Of a DNA stretch of 64,000 nucleotides, positions 19,274 to 29,284 are shown piece by piece (positions within the stretch are counted from its first letter, which is position 1; the number at the start of each line of letters is the position of its first letter). Both the position numbers and the translations under genes were made by a program. Where the stretch lies: contig NZ_JMIY01000001.1 of NCBI RefSeq assembly GCF_000685155.1, positions 624,527 to 688,526 of the forward strand, in the 5' to 3' direction. The stretch comes from Candidatus Methanoperedens nitratireducens (lineage in GTDB: Archaea; Halobacteriota; Methanosarcinia; Methanosarcinales; Methanoperedenaceae). The notes under the pieces were generated by a model, which saw only the letters and a program-made list of their open reading frames with translations, was not told the DNA's origin and did no database searches.

Positions 19274-19636
19274 CACCAAAATGTTTTCAATGAGTTTGGG
19301 AATGAGTTTGAATTCACTGAAAATAACATCTTTCGCCGAAAAATTTCCCCTCAATGTCCTGAATGTGGGAACAATATGGTTCATAACGGCTACAACGAGT
19401 ATACTAAAAAAAGTCTTGGCATAATAAAAATTGGCAAATATCTATGCAAGCATTGTGGTAAAATGTTGGAAGAAAAAAGAACTGCATGGGAGAAAATTAA
19501 AACAGAATTTTTCAATCAACTTGGGCTAATTTACCAGCAGCTTAGATTGAATCATGTTTCATATCAGAGAATCTCAGACAAAAAATCACTGGATTTTAGG
19601 ATTGTGCCGGCACGGAAAAAATTAGTATATTTCTAA
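19274..19636 (+). pseudogene. ISA0963/ISM1-like transposase, central fragment
   Basis: In frame with the 18728 fragment across the insertion, this encodes [20 protein letters not shown], the zinc finger [19 protein letters not shown] ... CKHCGK, and [20 protein letters not shown]. This is the typical N-terminal third of ISM1/ISA0963-type transposases. After about residue 105 the sequence stops matching, and the DDE catalytic part is absent. It is a doubly damaged transposase: interrupted, and 3'-truncated. 19637-19838 holds only short unrecognised fragments. Confidence 0.7.
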
Positions 19637-19838
19637 CACTCTTCTTCAGAAAGTATAGGAAATAAAGGTTCGGGTGATGCTGAAGATGTGTTCTCTACAG
19701 AGAAAATAATATTTGTAGTAACGTCAATTATTTGACGCGCTGACGTCAATCCAGCACTTTTGAAAGGTGAATCTGTAGAACTTGAAGTTTCCATTATTAA
19801 CACATCCGATATTGCCTATCAATATGTATGATGGTAAA

Positions 19839-20858
19839 CTATATAGTATTATCTATTAACCATCCATCACTCAGTACTCTTTCTTGGAATGCCACCACAG
19901 GCATTGGTATCCCTGGCTGATTTATTTGCATCCTTCTAACCTCTTTTGTTGTTCGATACACATGAGTTAGATCTATAGACTCAATGATACCCCTATTAAA
20001 GTTTCCTGTTTGAGTCTCAACTGTTCTTAGAAAGACCTCTGGACTATAAGGTGTGTCAAGGGACAGAAGTTCATTGTATTTATCGTAAAGCTTGACTGTA
20101 TTCTTATCCAGACTTTCCGAAACATCAATTACATTTAACTTAAAGACATCTTTTGCCTCTTTTCGCCCAATCAGGTAATCATGTGAGAATCTCTCTTTTG
20201 TCAAAGTGTTAACAATAAAATCTATCTTATCTTCATCTGACATATGATATGAAAGTAAAGTCTTTGCCAAGAATGCTATTTGCTCCCTTGCTCTATAAAC
20301 TGCACCCAAAACGATAGGATTTACTCTTGAAGATAACTGTTCGAATGCTTTTACCCTAGAATCTTCATTTTTAAAATCTGCTTGAGTTTTACCGAGGTCC
20401 ATATAACCCACAACATCTTCCACATTAATAGGAACATTCATGACAGCGCCTGGTTGACCCGGAATAGGAACTGTAGGGCTTAAAGGATGATTAACGGATG
20501 GATCTATTGGACCTAATTGCCCCATTTTTGTCATAATAATTTCGTTTGCCCCTAAAGCAATAAGAGTTGCGCAGCTATATGCTTTAAACGGAACAAAAAC
20601 AGTAAGTTTATCACAAAACTCTCGAATTAAATTTACTAAACCATACCCAGCTATAGTTATGCCACCAGTACTGTACAAAAATAAGTCTATCGAATCTTGA
20701 TGGCCTATCTGTGAAAGGTGTTTAAAAAATAGAGGAAATATATCGCTTGCAATTCTTGTTTCTAATCCCCTTCTATCTCCTGCAATATATGATATAATCT
20801 TTGAACCTCGTTCCTCTTCGATTTCTTTAATAATTTGTAATCTTTCTTGCCTTGTCAT
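19839..20858 (-). CDS. SDH-family Clp-fold serine protease
   Basis: The 339-aa protein matches the serine dehydrogenase proteinase family, which has the crotonase/ClpP fold without an AAA partner. DSIDLFLYSTGG supplies the oxyanion-hole strand. FKAYSCATLIALGA carries the nucleophile at about Ser95, and MGQLGPIDPSVNHP carries the downstream Asp/His region. No signal peptide or membrane span is seen. Its AT-rich context inside the island suggests it travelled with it. Members occur next to defence and mobile loci, but no such partner is evident here. Confidence 0.8.
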   Translation of the reverse strand: MTRQERLQIIKEIEEERGSKIISYIAGDRRGLETRIASDIFPLFFKHLSQIGHQDSIDLFLYSTGGITIAGYGLVNLIREFCDKLTVFVPFKAYSCATLIALGANEIIMTKMGQLGPIDPSVNHPLSPTVPIPGQPGAVMNVPINVEDVVGYMDLGKTQADFKNEDSRVKAFEQLSSRVNPIVLGAVYRAREQIAFLAKTLLSYHMSDEDKIDFIVNTLTKERFSHDYLIGRKEAKDVFKLNVIDVSESLDKNTVKLYDKYNELLSLDTPYSPEVFLRTVETQTGNFNRGIIESIDLTHVYRTTKEVRRMQINQPGIPMPVVAFQERVLSDGWLIDNTI

Positions 20859-21007
20859 AATACTCTAAAACCTTTGATTCTATTTAGCATTTATGTTAAA
20901 TATATCTCAAAATCTTATATCACTTATTCCACTTGTTTCGTGCCCTTCCAATTAGCAAAAGCCAAAAGCGACAAGTGAACGATAGAACTCCTCATGCACC
21001 AGCGCGT

Positions 21008-21160
21008 GGATGCCTCGTGATTCAGAGTCTGTCTAGTAATTCAAAGCCTTGAAAAAAAGGAGACTTATTAGGGCCTTAAATCGAAAAACGAGGAAAAATT
21101 TTTGTTGATTTTTATTACTGCAAGTAATTACCGGACAGCCTCTTCATCACGAGGTAGTGA
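21008..21160 (+). repeat. Hairpin repeat interrupted in its loop
   Basis: GATGCC is followed by CCTCGTGAT (21013-21021), which pairs perfectly with ATCACGAGG (21146-21154) and then TAGTGACGGG. This is the same architecture as the compact hairpin at 18503. Here the loop has been opened by a 110-bp insert (21029-21138). From 21161 to 21544 there is no gene that can be supported; the DNA is AT-rich and noncoding on both strands. Confidence 0.5.
21029..21138. mobile_element. MITE-like 110-bp insert
   Basis: Terminal inverted repeats CTGTCTAGTAATT (21029-21041) and AATTACCGGACAG (21126-21138) match at 11 of 13 positions. No ORF is present. It sits in the loop of a hairpin repeat. No clear target duplication is visible. 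The parental transposase is not in the window. Confidence 0.5.
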
Positions 21161-21544
21161 CGGGTTCATACTTTCAACTTATGAGTTTTTGCTTTCAACT
21201 TATGGTTCCAGTTCACAATACTTCCCTTAGCATCGTTCCCACAAGAGAGCCGCTTACGACCAAAAAAAATCTTTGTCTTCGAGAAGAATGTATCTCAGTA
21301 TTTCTGGAGGATGGACGGGAAGGCGGGCGTGCTTTTGAGTATTCCTACTCAAGGTGGTTTTGTTCTGATTCGCGGTTGATGAATATGGATGACGTGGATT
21401 TTACGAACATTTTTAGGCAATTGATAATCACGACAAGCTTTATCTCATTTTAGCCTGAAATCAGCATGTAATGTTTATCAAACAGAGAATTTTTAATAAG
21501 TTTCAATCAATCCGAAAAAATAAGGAATGTTGGGGGCTCAATAA

Positions 21545-24500
21545 ATGAAATTCACCGCCAGCGACACAATGCTCGCCTACTTCAACACCCTCGAATCCGA
21601 ACTTAACCGCGCCATCGCCCTCGCCAACCGTGCGCGAGCGAACGGCGCCGACCCAAGGCCAGAAATAGAGATACCCATTGCAAAGGACCTGGCTGACCGG
21701 GTCGAGAAGCTAATTGGCGTGGAGGGGGTTGCAAAAAGACTGCGGGAACTTGAGATGACCATGTCGCGTGAAGAGGCTGCCCTGCAGGTGGGCCTTGATG
21801 TGGCAGGTGGGAAAATCTCAAGCTTTGAATCTAAAAAAGATGCTATTGATAAAGCCGTGCGGGTAGCAGTTGCAGTTCTCACAGAGGGAGTGGTAGCTGC
21901 CCCGATTGAAGGTATTGCCAGGATCGATCTCTCAAAGAATGATGACGGCTCGGATTATATCCGTATATATTACTCAGGCCCTATCCGGAGTGCAGGCGGT
22001 ACTGCACAGGCACTATCAGTCCTTGCTGCAGATTATGTGCGCAGGAGCCTGGGGATTAGCCCGTTTATTCCGAGACCTGAGGAGGTTGAGCGGTATGTTG
22101 AGGAGATCACAGCGTACCGCAGGGTTGCCAATCTCCAGTACCTGCCCTCTGATAACGAGATACGGCTTATCGTGAAAAACTGTCCTATATGCATAGACGG
22201 TGAGCCCACAGAAGAGGCAGAGGTTGAGGGAAGGCGCGACCTTCCGCGTATTGAGACAAACAGGATTCGCGGCGGCATGGCGCTTGTCATTGCAGAAGGC
22301 ATAGCCCTCAAGGCCCCGAAAGTGAAAAAACATGTTGATAAGCTCAGGCTTGATGGCTGGGACTGGCTTGATAAATTTAATGTTACGGTTAAAAGTGATG
22401 ATACCTCGGCAGTACTTAAGCCGAAGGACAAGTACCTGCAGGACCTGATAGCAGGCAGGCCTGTTTTTTCATACCCATCAATGCCAGGGGGATTCAGGCT
22501 CAGGTACGGAAGAAGCAGGAATACAAGTTTTGCCGCTGCAGGCATCAGCCCGGCCACAATGGTAATTATGGCAGATTTCATCGCAGCAGGCACGCAGATC
22601 AAGGTAGAGCGGCCGGGGAAAGCTGCAGGCATAGCGCCTGTGGATACGATTGAAGGGCCAACTGTCCGCCTGCTCAACGGGGATGTTCTGAGGGTGGATA
22701 CCCAGGAAGAGGCCCTCAGGATAAGGCAGTCAGTACAGGTGATCCTTGATATCGGTGAGCTCTTAATAAACTTCGGGGATTTTCTTGAGAATAACCACCC
22801 CCTTGCGCCATCCTCATACTGCTATGAGTGGTGGATACAGGAACTCGGGGCAAGAACATCCATAGAACCTGGAGACCTGAAAAATCCAGATCAAAAAACC
22901 GCACTTTCCTTATCCGATACCTATGCGGTGCCGCTTCATCCAAAATATACCTATCTCTGGCATGATATCAGCATAGAGCAGTATATTGAGCTTGCAGAGT
23001 ACATACAGAAGAATGGTATATACGCTGAAATAGTCTCGTTTCCTCTTGATGATAAAATAAAAGACATACTTGAGATACTTCTTGTGCCCCATAAAGTACG
23101 CGACAGGCAGATCCATATTGAGGAGCCCCTTCCTCTCCTGAGGTGCCTCGGGCTTGATTGCAGCCTGAACAAAACATGGACTGAGCCGGAATCTAACATC
23201 ATGGATACAGTCTCAAAAGTGAGCGGTATCACGATCAGAAAAAGGGCACCAACAAGGATCGGGGGCAGGATGGGGAGGCCTGAGAAGTCTGATAAGCGCG
23301 AGATGAGGCCTGCGCCTCATGTGCTTTTCCCTATCGGCGAGGCAGGAGGGAGGAGGCGCTCACTTAAGAGCGCAAAGGATTATGTCGATAACGGTGAGGA
23401 AAAGAATAGCGAGTTCAGAGTCGGGCTATCTGTCCAGAAAGAGAAGATAGGTACGATAACAGTCCAGGCAGGTGAGCGCATCTGTCCTCTGTGTAAAATC
23501 CGCACATTCAAGAACAGGTGCAAATGCGGTGAGTTCACGCATCTGCTGCTTAGATGTCCATCCTGCAATATAGAGGTAAATAAGCCCCTGTGCCCTAAAT
23601 GTAAAAAAGAGACGACATCGGTCACAGAGATGGATATCGACTTTAAATCAGAGTACCAGCTTGCCCTGAGTAATGTGGGCGAGAGGGATGTTTTTGAATC
23701 GATAAAAGGTGTTTTAGGGCTTACATCAAAACACAAGACGCCTGAGCCGCTTGAGAAGGGGATTTTGCGCGCAAAACATGATATCGTGATGTTCAAGGAC
23801 GGGACTGTGAGATACGATCTATCGGATCTGCCTCTTACGCATATCAGGCCTGATGAGATAGGCGTTACTGTGGAAAAATTAAAGCAACTCGGTTATATGT
23901 ATGATATCCATGGAAAACCGCTTGCTGAGAAGAACCAGGTACTTGAGCTTAAAGTCCAGGATATTATCGTCTCAAAAGACTGCGCTGAATACCTCTTAAA
24001 GACTGCAGGGTTCATTGATGACCTCCTGACAAAATATTATAAAGTAGAGCCCTATTACTCTCTGGGCAGCATTGATGACCTGATCGGAGAGCTGGTAATA
24101 GGGCTTGCACCCCATACATCGGCAGGCGTGCTCGGGCGTCTGGTCGGGTTCACGTCCGCATCCGTGGGCTATGCCCATCCCTTCTTCCATGCTGCAAAGA
24201 GACGTAACTGCTTCCATGGAGATGAAAAATTATTGATTTACAGAGGAGATGGCTTTGAGCTTTTAACGATTCGCGAGCTTGTTGAACACGGTCTTACCGG
24301 CAAAAGAGAAAAAGATGATTTTGGAACCGAATACAAGGAGATACAAGGCCTGAAAACATTCGCTTTCAACATAAAAACAAAAAAATTCGAGCTGGCGGAT
24401 ATAACCCATGTTTCAAAACATATTCCTCCTGAAAAGCTGATCGAAATAAAAACGAAAAGCGGTAGAAAGATAATCGTGACTAAAGATCATCCGTTCCCGG

Positions 24501-26365
24501 ATAAATCAGGAATAAAAGTGAGGGCGGAGTATGCAGATGAATTATTAATCCCCTGGAACCTCAAAAGACCTCCTGTTGAAACTAAAGAGAACATCGACCT
24601 GCTTTCGATAAGCGACGCTGAAGACATAATGATAAGGACAGAAAGCGATGTTTTCGAGGAGAATGTACCTCTTTCACAGATAAGCAAAAATCTTGGAATG
24701 AGTTATAAGACATTTACGAATTATATTTACAGAAAATCATATCCGTTAGAGCTGGTCAACAGATTTAATCCTGACGTAATCGATACAGGAAATTACCTGA
24801 TAGGGAGCAGAAGAGATAAGGTTTCTATAAAACCCAGCATAACCGTGGATGAAGATTTCTTATCACTGTTAGGATTTTATTTAGCTGAAGGGTTTATTAA
24901 GAAGAATCAAATCAATTGTCATCAGGTATCTGTAACCGCTACTAAAGAATGGACAAAACGCATATTAAAAGAAAAAATAAACGCTGTTTTTGGCTTATGC
25001 CCCAGTATTTCAGGAAACCATGTAACGATATGCTCAAGATTTGTCTACGAACTTTTTGAGAAACTGAAAGTCGGTAAAGATGCGAAAACAAAGAGGGTTC
25101 CGAACTTTGTGTACTCTCTACCAGAGGATAAGATAAGTGCATTTTTGAGAGGTTATTTCACCGGAGATGGATCGTGCTCTTTGCAGAGCACGTTAGAGGT
25201 CAATTTAACTTCAGTAAATAAATGGCTGATAGATGGTGTGTCTTTCCTTTTGATGTTTTCTGGAATTAAGCACTCTATCTACGAGGAAGAACGGGCTGTA
25301 AAAAGCAACCTCATTCTAAAATTCTATGGAAAACCGAAATTGATCCATTCATATAAGATAAGGATTTATGGCAGCGAAGCAAGAAGATTCATAGAAGACA
25401 TAGGCTTCCTCGGTGAAAAGCAGAAGCATGCTGAAGAATTGCTTAAAAAATGGCTGGCTAAGAAAGGTCGGTCAAGAACCTGTTTTGATGAAGATGTGTT
25501 CATTGATAAAGTTGTAGAAAGAAAAGAGATAAGCTCTCAAGATAAATATGTATATAATCTGACAGTCGATACCCACCACAGCCTCATTTGCTCGGGAATT
25601 ACTACCTTTCAGTGCGACGGCGATGAGGACTGCGTGATGCTCTTGATGGATGGTCTTCTGAACTTCTCGCGCTCATATCTTCCAGATAAACGAGGCGGAC
25701 AGATGGATGCGCCTCTTGTGCTGACCTCGCGCATCGATCCAAATGAAGTCGATAAGGAGGCGCATAACATAGATGTGCTCTTCCAGTACCCTCTTGAGTT
25801 CTATGAGGCAACGCTGGAATACAAGAATCCCAAAGACCTTGCCAGGCTCATAGATACTGTGAGCGGAAGGCTTGGCACGCCAGGACAGTATGAGGGCTTT
25901 GGCTTCACTCATGATACCACGAATATAGCAGCAGGCCCAAAGAACAGTGCATACAAAACGCTCGGGAGCATGATCGAAAAGATGGATGCACAGCTTGCCC
26001 TGGCCCGGAAGATAAAGGCTGTGGATGCGCAGGATGTTGCAGAGAGGATCATTAACTCGCACTTCCTGCCTGATCTGATCGGGAACCTGCGCCAGTTCTC
26101 AAAACAGAAGGTCAGGTGTACCAAGTGCAATGCCAAATACAGGCGCCCTCCCCTGCGCGGGAACTGCTCGAAGTGCGGGGGGAATATCGTGCTTACGGTC
26201 CATGAAGGCTCGGTCAGGAAATACCTTGAGACATCGATTCGGATCGCGGATGAGTACAATGTGCGAAAGTACACAAAGCAGAGGCTGGAGTTGCTTGAGC
26301 TTGAGATGAGGTCTTTATTTGAGAGCGATAAGGTGAAGCAGAAAGGGCTTGCGGATTTTATGTGA
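21545..26365 (+). CDS. polC: DNA polymerase D large subunit DP2, with intein
   Basis: This is the catalytic subunit of the archaeal replicative polymerase PolD, working with the small exonuclease subunit DP1 (not in this window). The precursor is 1606 aa; removal of the 468-aa intein leaves 1138 aa, the usual DP2 size. Signatures are [19 protein letters not shown] near residue 145, the zinc-binding segment [16 protein letters not shown] around 645-700, [21 protein letters not shown] around the intein, and a C-terminal zinc finger CTKC...CSKCGG. DGDED contributes catalytic acidic residues, so the intein interrupts the active site and splicing is needed for function. Confidence 0.97.
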   Translation: MKFTASDTMLAYFNTLESELNRAIALANRARANGADPRPEIEIPIAKDLADRVEKLIGVEGVAKRLRELEMTMSREEAALQVGLDVAGGKISSFESKKDAIDKAVRVAVAVLTEGVVAAPIEGIARIDLSKNDDGSDYIRIYYSGPIRSAGGTAQALSVLAADYVRRSLGISPFIPRPEEVERYVEEITAYRRVANLQYLPSDNEIRLIVKNCPICIDGEPTEEAEVEGRRDLPRIETNRIRGGMALVIAEGIALKAPKVKKHVDKLRLDGWDWLDKFNVTVKSDDTSAVLKPKDKYLQDLIAGRPVFSYPSMPGGFRLRYGRSRNTSFAAAGISPATMVIMADFIAAGTQIKVERPGKAAGIAPVDTIEGPTVRLLNGDVLRVDTQEEALRIRQSVQVILDIGELLINFGDFLENNHPLAPSSYCYEWWIQELGARTSIEPGDLKNPDQKTALSLSDTYAVPLHPKYTYLWHDISIEQYIELAEYIQKNGIYAEIVSFPLDDKIKDILEILLVPHKVRDRQIHIEEPLPLLRCLGLDCSLNKTWTEPESNIMDTVSKVSGITIRKRAPTRIGGRMGRPEKSDKREMRPAPHVLFPIGEAGGRRRSLKSAKDYVDNGEEKNSEFRVGLSVQKEKIGTITVQAGERICPLCKIRTFKNRCKCGEFTHLLLRCPSCNIEVNKPLCPKCKKETTSVTEMDIDFKSEYQLALSNVGERDVFESIKGVLGLTSKHKTPEPLEKGILRAKHDIVMFKDGTVRYDLSDLPLTHIRPDEIGVTVEKLKQLGYMYDIHGKPLAEKNQVLELKVQDIIVSKDCAEYLLKTAGFIDDLLTKYYKVEPYYSLGSIDDLIGELVIGLAPHTSAGVLGRLVGFTSASVGYAHPFFHAAKRRNCFHGDEKLLIYRGDGFELLTIRELVEHGLTGKREKDDFGTEYKEIQGLKTFAFNIKTKKFELADITHVSKHIPPEKLIEIKTKSGRKIIVTKDHPFPDKSGIKVRAEYADELLIPWNLKRPPVETKENIDLLSISDAEDIMIRTESDVFEENVPLSQISKNLGMSYKTFTNYIYRKSYPLELVNRFNPDVIDTGNYLIGSRRDKVSIKPSITVDEDFLSLLGFYLAEGFIKKNQINCHQVSVTATKEWTKRILKEKINAVFGLCPSISGNHVTICSRFVYELFEKLKVGKDAKTKRVPNFVYSLPEDKISAFLRGYFTGDGSCSLQSTLEVNLTSVNKWLIDGVSFLLMFSGIKHSIYEEERAVKSNLILKFYGKPKLIHSYKIRIYGSEARRFIEDIGFLGEKQKHAEELLKKWLAKKGRSRTCFDEDVFIDKVVERKEISSQDKYVYNLTVDTHHSLICSGITTFQCDGDEDCVMLLMDGLLNFSRSYLPDKRGGQMDAPLVLTSRIDPNEVDKEAHNIDVLFQYPLEFYEATLEYKNPKDLARLIDTVSGRLGTPGQYEGFGFTHDTTNIAAGPKNSAYKTLGSMIEKMDAQLALARKIKAVDAQDVAERIINSHFLPDLIGNLRQFSKQKVRCTKCNAKYRRPPLRGNCSKCGGNIVLTVHEGSVRKYLETSIRIADEYNVRKYTKQRLELLELEMRSLFESDKVKQKGLADFM
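24209..25612 (+). mobile_element. PolD-large-subunit intein with LAGLIDADG endonuclease
   Basis: The intein runs from Cys889 to Gln1356 of the precursor, 468 aa. The N-terminal splicing Cys (CFHGDEKL) and a TKDHPF block are present, as are two LAGLIDADG-type motifs (LLGFYLAEG and LRGYFTGDG). The C-terminal block is [13 protein letters not shown], ending SGITTFQ before Cys+1. It ends in Gln rather than Asn and has Phe in the penultimate position where His is usual. Gln-ending inteins are known at this site in Pyrococcus. The intein is AT-richer than its host gene, as expected for a homing element. Confidence 0.9.
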
Positions 26366-26375
26366 GGGATGGGTT

Positions 26376-27260
26376 TTAAAATTCATAGATCTCCGGGCCA
26401 TACGAGCTGAAAATAATAACCCTTTTCTGTAATTTTGTTTCTATCGATCTATCGTAAAAGGATCTATGGATGAACGAAAGCTCAATCTCTCTTTTTTTCC
26501 TTACTATATCTTTTTCATTCCCTTCGTATTTCTTAGATAGATGTGTTCCTTTATTAAGCAGCATGCTTCTCAAACACAGGGCAATAAGCATAATAATCTG
26601 CCTATCGCTCCAGTTTATGTTAGAAGAGCCGTTCTGGGCATAAACAAAGCTGTTGCTATCCAGTTTTCCATAAAGCCACATATCGCCGTTCACATAACCC
26701 TTGGCATGCCTGAGGATTACATTTGCCTCTGGCAGTGTTTTAAAAAATTCCTTTCCCTCATATGCAGCCCATCTAGTAGAGTAGTTAATCAGGAAATGCA
26801 CGGTATGCTCAGCGCTTATTGCAGTTATCTCTTCAAGGCTTCTTAGATCCTCTCTCAGATCGTAATCAGCATCCTTCGGGCCAATACTGCTGTCGTATTT
26901 ACCCACAAACCTTAACCTGACATTGTTCTTCCTGGAATACTCCCTGTACATTTCAACATGCCGCCGCATGCCCTCATATATATCACTGTAATTTACTCTT
27001 TCCTTATGTCCCTCGTGTATAACATTGATATAGCTGTTCTTTGCACCCAGCACTCTGAGAAAGTGGATAAATCTCATGACAAATAATCCACCATCGAAAT
27101 ATGCCTCAGATCCATCAAGTTCGGTAGACGTCCTGGTACCATCGGTCATATCGTAGATGACCAGCTCCTCCATATTTTTTCTGGAGCTATCAATATCCAG
27201 TTTCTCACAGCATTCTTTAAATATTCCATGGATTTTTTCATCTGAAGGTAGGGTTATCAT
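26376..27260 (-). CDS. Divergent cis-prenyltransferase (UPPS-like)
   Basis: The 294-aa protein follows the order of undecaprenyl diphosphate synthase motifs in degraded form. It has YDMTDGTRTS (cf. MDGNxRWA), an aromatic strand before HEGHKERVNYSDI, NVRLRFVGKYDSS (cf. VRxxxIGD), LINYSTRWAAYE (cf. NYGGRxE) and VILRHAKGYVNGDMWLYGKL (cf. LxIRTSGExRxSNFLLW). The active-site Asp-Gly is kept but RTSGE is lost. It may make or bind a polyprenyl carrier, or be a non-catalytic subunit of a two-component cis-prenyltransferase. The assignment is by motif order only. Confidence 0.5.
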   Translation of the reverse strand: MITLPSDEKIHGIFKECCEKLDIDSSRKNMEELVIYDMTDGTRTSTELDGSEAYFDGGLFVMRFIHFLRVLGAKNSYINVIHEGHKERVNYSDIYEGMRRHVEMYREYSRKNNVRLRFVGKYDSSIGPKDADYDLREDLRSLEEITAISAEHTVHFLINYSTRWAAYEGKEFFKTLPEANVILRHAKGYVNGDMWLYGKLDSNSFVYAQNGSSNINWSDRQIIMLIALCLRSMLLNKGTHLSKKYEGNEKDIVRKKREIELSFIHRSFYDRSIETKLQKRVIIFSSYGPEIYEF

Positions 27261-27348
27261 AGTTATTCTTCCGTGTTTTAGTTCAGTAGGATGCCACTAT
27301 ATTAAGGATTGGATGTATTATAATTCTCTCTAAATAGCTCAAGGCAAT

Positions 27349-28077
27349 ATGACTACGTATGGTTCACTGTTAAAAGATGGAGAGAGAATCCAGGCCATTG
27401 ATCTTATCAGAGGGGTTGATATTATTCTTATGGTTTTGTTTAATTATTCCGTCACTTTAAGTTATTTCGGACTGATCTACTTATCATCAAGTTATCTCTA
27501 CTGGTTTATTTTTCCAAGATCAATAGCTTCTATTTTTATTTTCTTATCAGGCGTTGTTGCCTATATAAGCTATGAGAAGAGTAAGAATTTTAACAAAAGA
27601 TATTTTGTAAGAGGGTTAAAGCTTCTGCTTTTTGCTTTTTTAATTACTCTTTTTACTTACATACTGGTGCCAGAGAGAACAATATACTTCGGCATACTGC
27701 ATTTTTTTGCTGTTAGCTCTTTTCTTGTGCCATTTTTCATTAAATACAGTAAACTCAACTTAATTGCCGGGGTATCGATTATACTATCAGGCTTATACTT
27801 ACAGCGAACAGAATTCGATTTCCCTTACCTGTTATGGTTAGGCCTTATACCTGAAAACTTTTCTACATTCGATTACTTTCCCCTGATACCATGGCTTGGA
27901 GTGCTTTTGCTTGGTGCATATTCCGGGAAATATATTACCAGAAGAGCAAATAGAAGATTTAAAAGCAAGCTGGCTGGCATATTCATATCCTTAGGTAAAA
28001 ACTCTCTGACAGTTTATTTAATTCACCAGCCAGTACTCGTCTTTCTTTTGATAATCATGGGGTTTAAACTCGACTAA
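27349..28077 (+). CDS. Heparan-acetyltransferase-like membrane protein (DUF1624)
   Basis: The 242-aa protein has about seven hydrophobic segments and begins with RIQAIDLIRGVDIILMVLFN, the hallmark of the HGSNAT/DUF1624 acyltransferase group. It has SIFIFLSGVVAYISY, LHFFAVSSFL and a C-terminal GKNSLTVYLIHQPVLVFLL. Such proteins transfer acyl groups across membranes onto sugars; the substrate here is unknown. A role in surface glycan decoration is inference. It is transcribed divergently from the cis-prenyltransferase-like gene. Confidence 0.75.
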   Translation: MTTYGSLLKDGERIQAIDLIRGVDIILMVLFNYSVTLSYFGLIYLSSSYLYWFIFPRSIASIFIFLSGVVAYISYEKSKNFNKRYFVRGLKLLLFAFLITLFTYILVPERTIYFGILHFFAVSSFLVPFFIKYSKLNLIAGVSIILSGLYLQRTEFDFPYLLWLGLIPENFSTFDYFPLIPWLGVLLLGAYSGKYITRRANRRFKSKLAGIFISLGKNSLTVYLIHQPVLVFLLIIMGFKLD

Positions 28078-28088
28078 TAGTGTTATAA

Positions 28089-28124
28089 TTAAGTGCTCAA
28101 GGGGCGCAACCCTTGATGCTTAAG
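28089..28124. terminator. Hairpin between convergent genes
   Basis: TCAAGGG-GCGCAA-CCCTTGA forms a perfect 7-bp stem, extended outward by TTAAG/CTTAA with one bulge. It lies 12 bp past the membrane acyltransferase gene and before the end of cofH, so it could end both convergent transcripts. No T-run follows, so it may instead protect RNA 3' ends. Confidence 0.45.
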
Positions 28125-28167
28125 AGACCATGAGGATAGATTATAATGCTGCTGGATTATGAAAAAG

Positions 28168-29184
28168 TTATGCTATGGTCTCATTTATAGATCTATATAA
28201 TGTATCGCGCTGCTGGGGTATTCTGTTTATCTCTCTTATCAGGTGCTCAAACTCCTCCGGCGCCATGTACTCTCCATTTCTTGAACCTGCGCTCCTGGAT
28301 ATATTCTCCTCCATCAGTGTTCCTCCCAGGTCATTCGCCCCGGCGTTTAGAGCAGATTGTGCCAGTTTCTTACCGAGCTTTACCCAGCTTGCCTGGATGT
28401 TCCTGATATGTGGATACAGGAGTACCCTGGCAAGCGCATGGAATTTTAGATCCTCGAACCCATAATAGATCTGCTTTCCTGCGCCCAGGCTGTTATTGGA
28501 TGGCATAAATGGAAGGGGTACAAACTCTGTAAAACCATCCGTTTCTTTCTGTAGATCACGGATTATTAAAATGTGCTCGATCCGTTCCTCCAGGTTTTCG
28601 ATATGCCCATACATGATCGTTGCAGTCGTGCGAATTCCCGATTTATGGGCACTCCTGACAACATCGATCCATTCACTGGTTGTTAGCTTCTCAGGACATA
28701 TCTCCTTTCTAACCCTGTCAACGAGTATCTCTGCAGCCGTACCGGGCATGGAGCCAAGACCTGATTTTCTCAGGTTCAAGAGCGCTTCTTTTACACTTAC
28801 ATTGCTGTTCCGGGCGGCATGGTGCACTTCCATGGGAGAGAATGCATGGATATGCAGTTGCGGGAATTCTTCCTTAATCGCCTCAAGAATCTCACAGTAG
28901 CTGAGAACGTCCCGATCAGGAAGAAGCCCACCCTGGATACATACCTCTGTGGCATTGATCTTGACTGCGGCTCTTACCTTTCCAAGGATCTCAGGTATGG
29001 ATAAGATATATCCATCAGGCTTCCTGAACGCGCAGAACCTGCATGTTCCGATGCACCTGTTTGTAAAATTGATGTTCCTGTTGATCACATAGGTTACTTT
29101 ATCTCCTACTGCTTTTTTTCTAAGCCTGTCAGCAAGGGGAAAAAGAAACGATGGACTATTATAAAGAGCCTGCGCATCGTCCAT
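28168..29184 (-). CDS. cofH: FO synthase subunit 2 (radical SAM, CofH)
   Basis: CofH couples 5-amino-6-ribitylaminouracil to the hydroxybenzyl part of tyrosine in coenzyme F420 synthesis. The 338 aa from the ATG include the radical-SAM triad CIGTCRFCAF and the segments TEVCIQGGLLPD, IHAFSPMEVHHAARN, GLGSMPGTAAEIL and DLGGTLMEENI. Protein-like sequence (LQSFKDDVLGHIETGNCT) continues in frame about 22 codons upstream of the first ATG without any ATG, GTG or TTG. The real start may therefore be non-canonical near 29250, after AGGTGGT. cofG lies about 100 bp upstream on the same strand, so both FO synthase halves are paired. Confidence 0.95.
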   Translation of the reverse strand: MDDAQALYNSPSFLFPLADRLRKKAVGDKVTYVINRNINFTNRCIGTCRFCAFRKPDGYILSIPEILGKVRAAVKINATEVCIQGGLLPDRDVLSYCEILEAIKEEFPQLHIHAFSPMEVHHAARNSNVSVKEALLNLRKSGLGSMPGTAAEILVDRVRKEICPEKLTTSEWIDVVRSAHKSGIRTTATIMYGHIENLEERIEHILIIRDLQKETDGFTEFVPLPFMPSNNSLGAGKQIYYGFEDLKFHALARVLLYPHIRNIQASWVKLGKKLAQSALNAGANDLGGTLMEENISRSAGSRNGEYMAPEEFEHLIREINRIPQQRDTLYRSINETIA

Positions 29185-29284
29185 TGTGCAGTTTCCTGTC
29201 TCGATATGCCCGAGGACATCATCCTTAAAGCTTTGTAGTATCTGTATAATACCACCTGAATTTGGGGTTTAAATGCGATACCTG

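Noticed and set aside
19751..19831. Short protein-like stretch LLKGESVELEVSIINTSDIA near 19760
   Set aside because: About 27 codons in frame with a stop immediately upstream. Probably a gene fragment, too short to annotate.
21157..21453. 98-aa ORF before the PolD gene
   Set aside because: It starts in a repeat remnant, has no ribosome site and no protein-like character beyond a short stretch.
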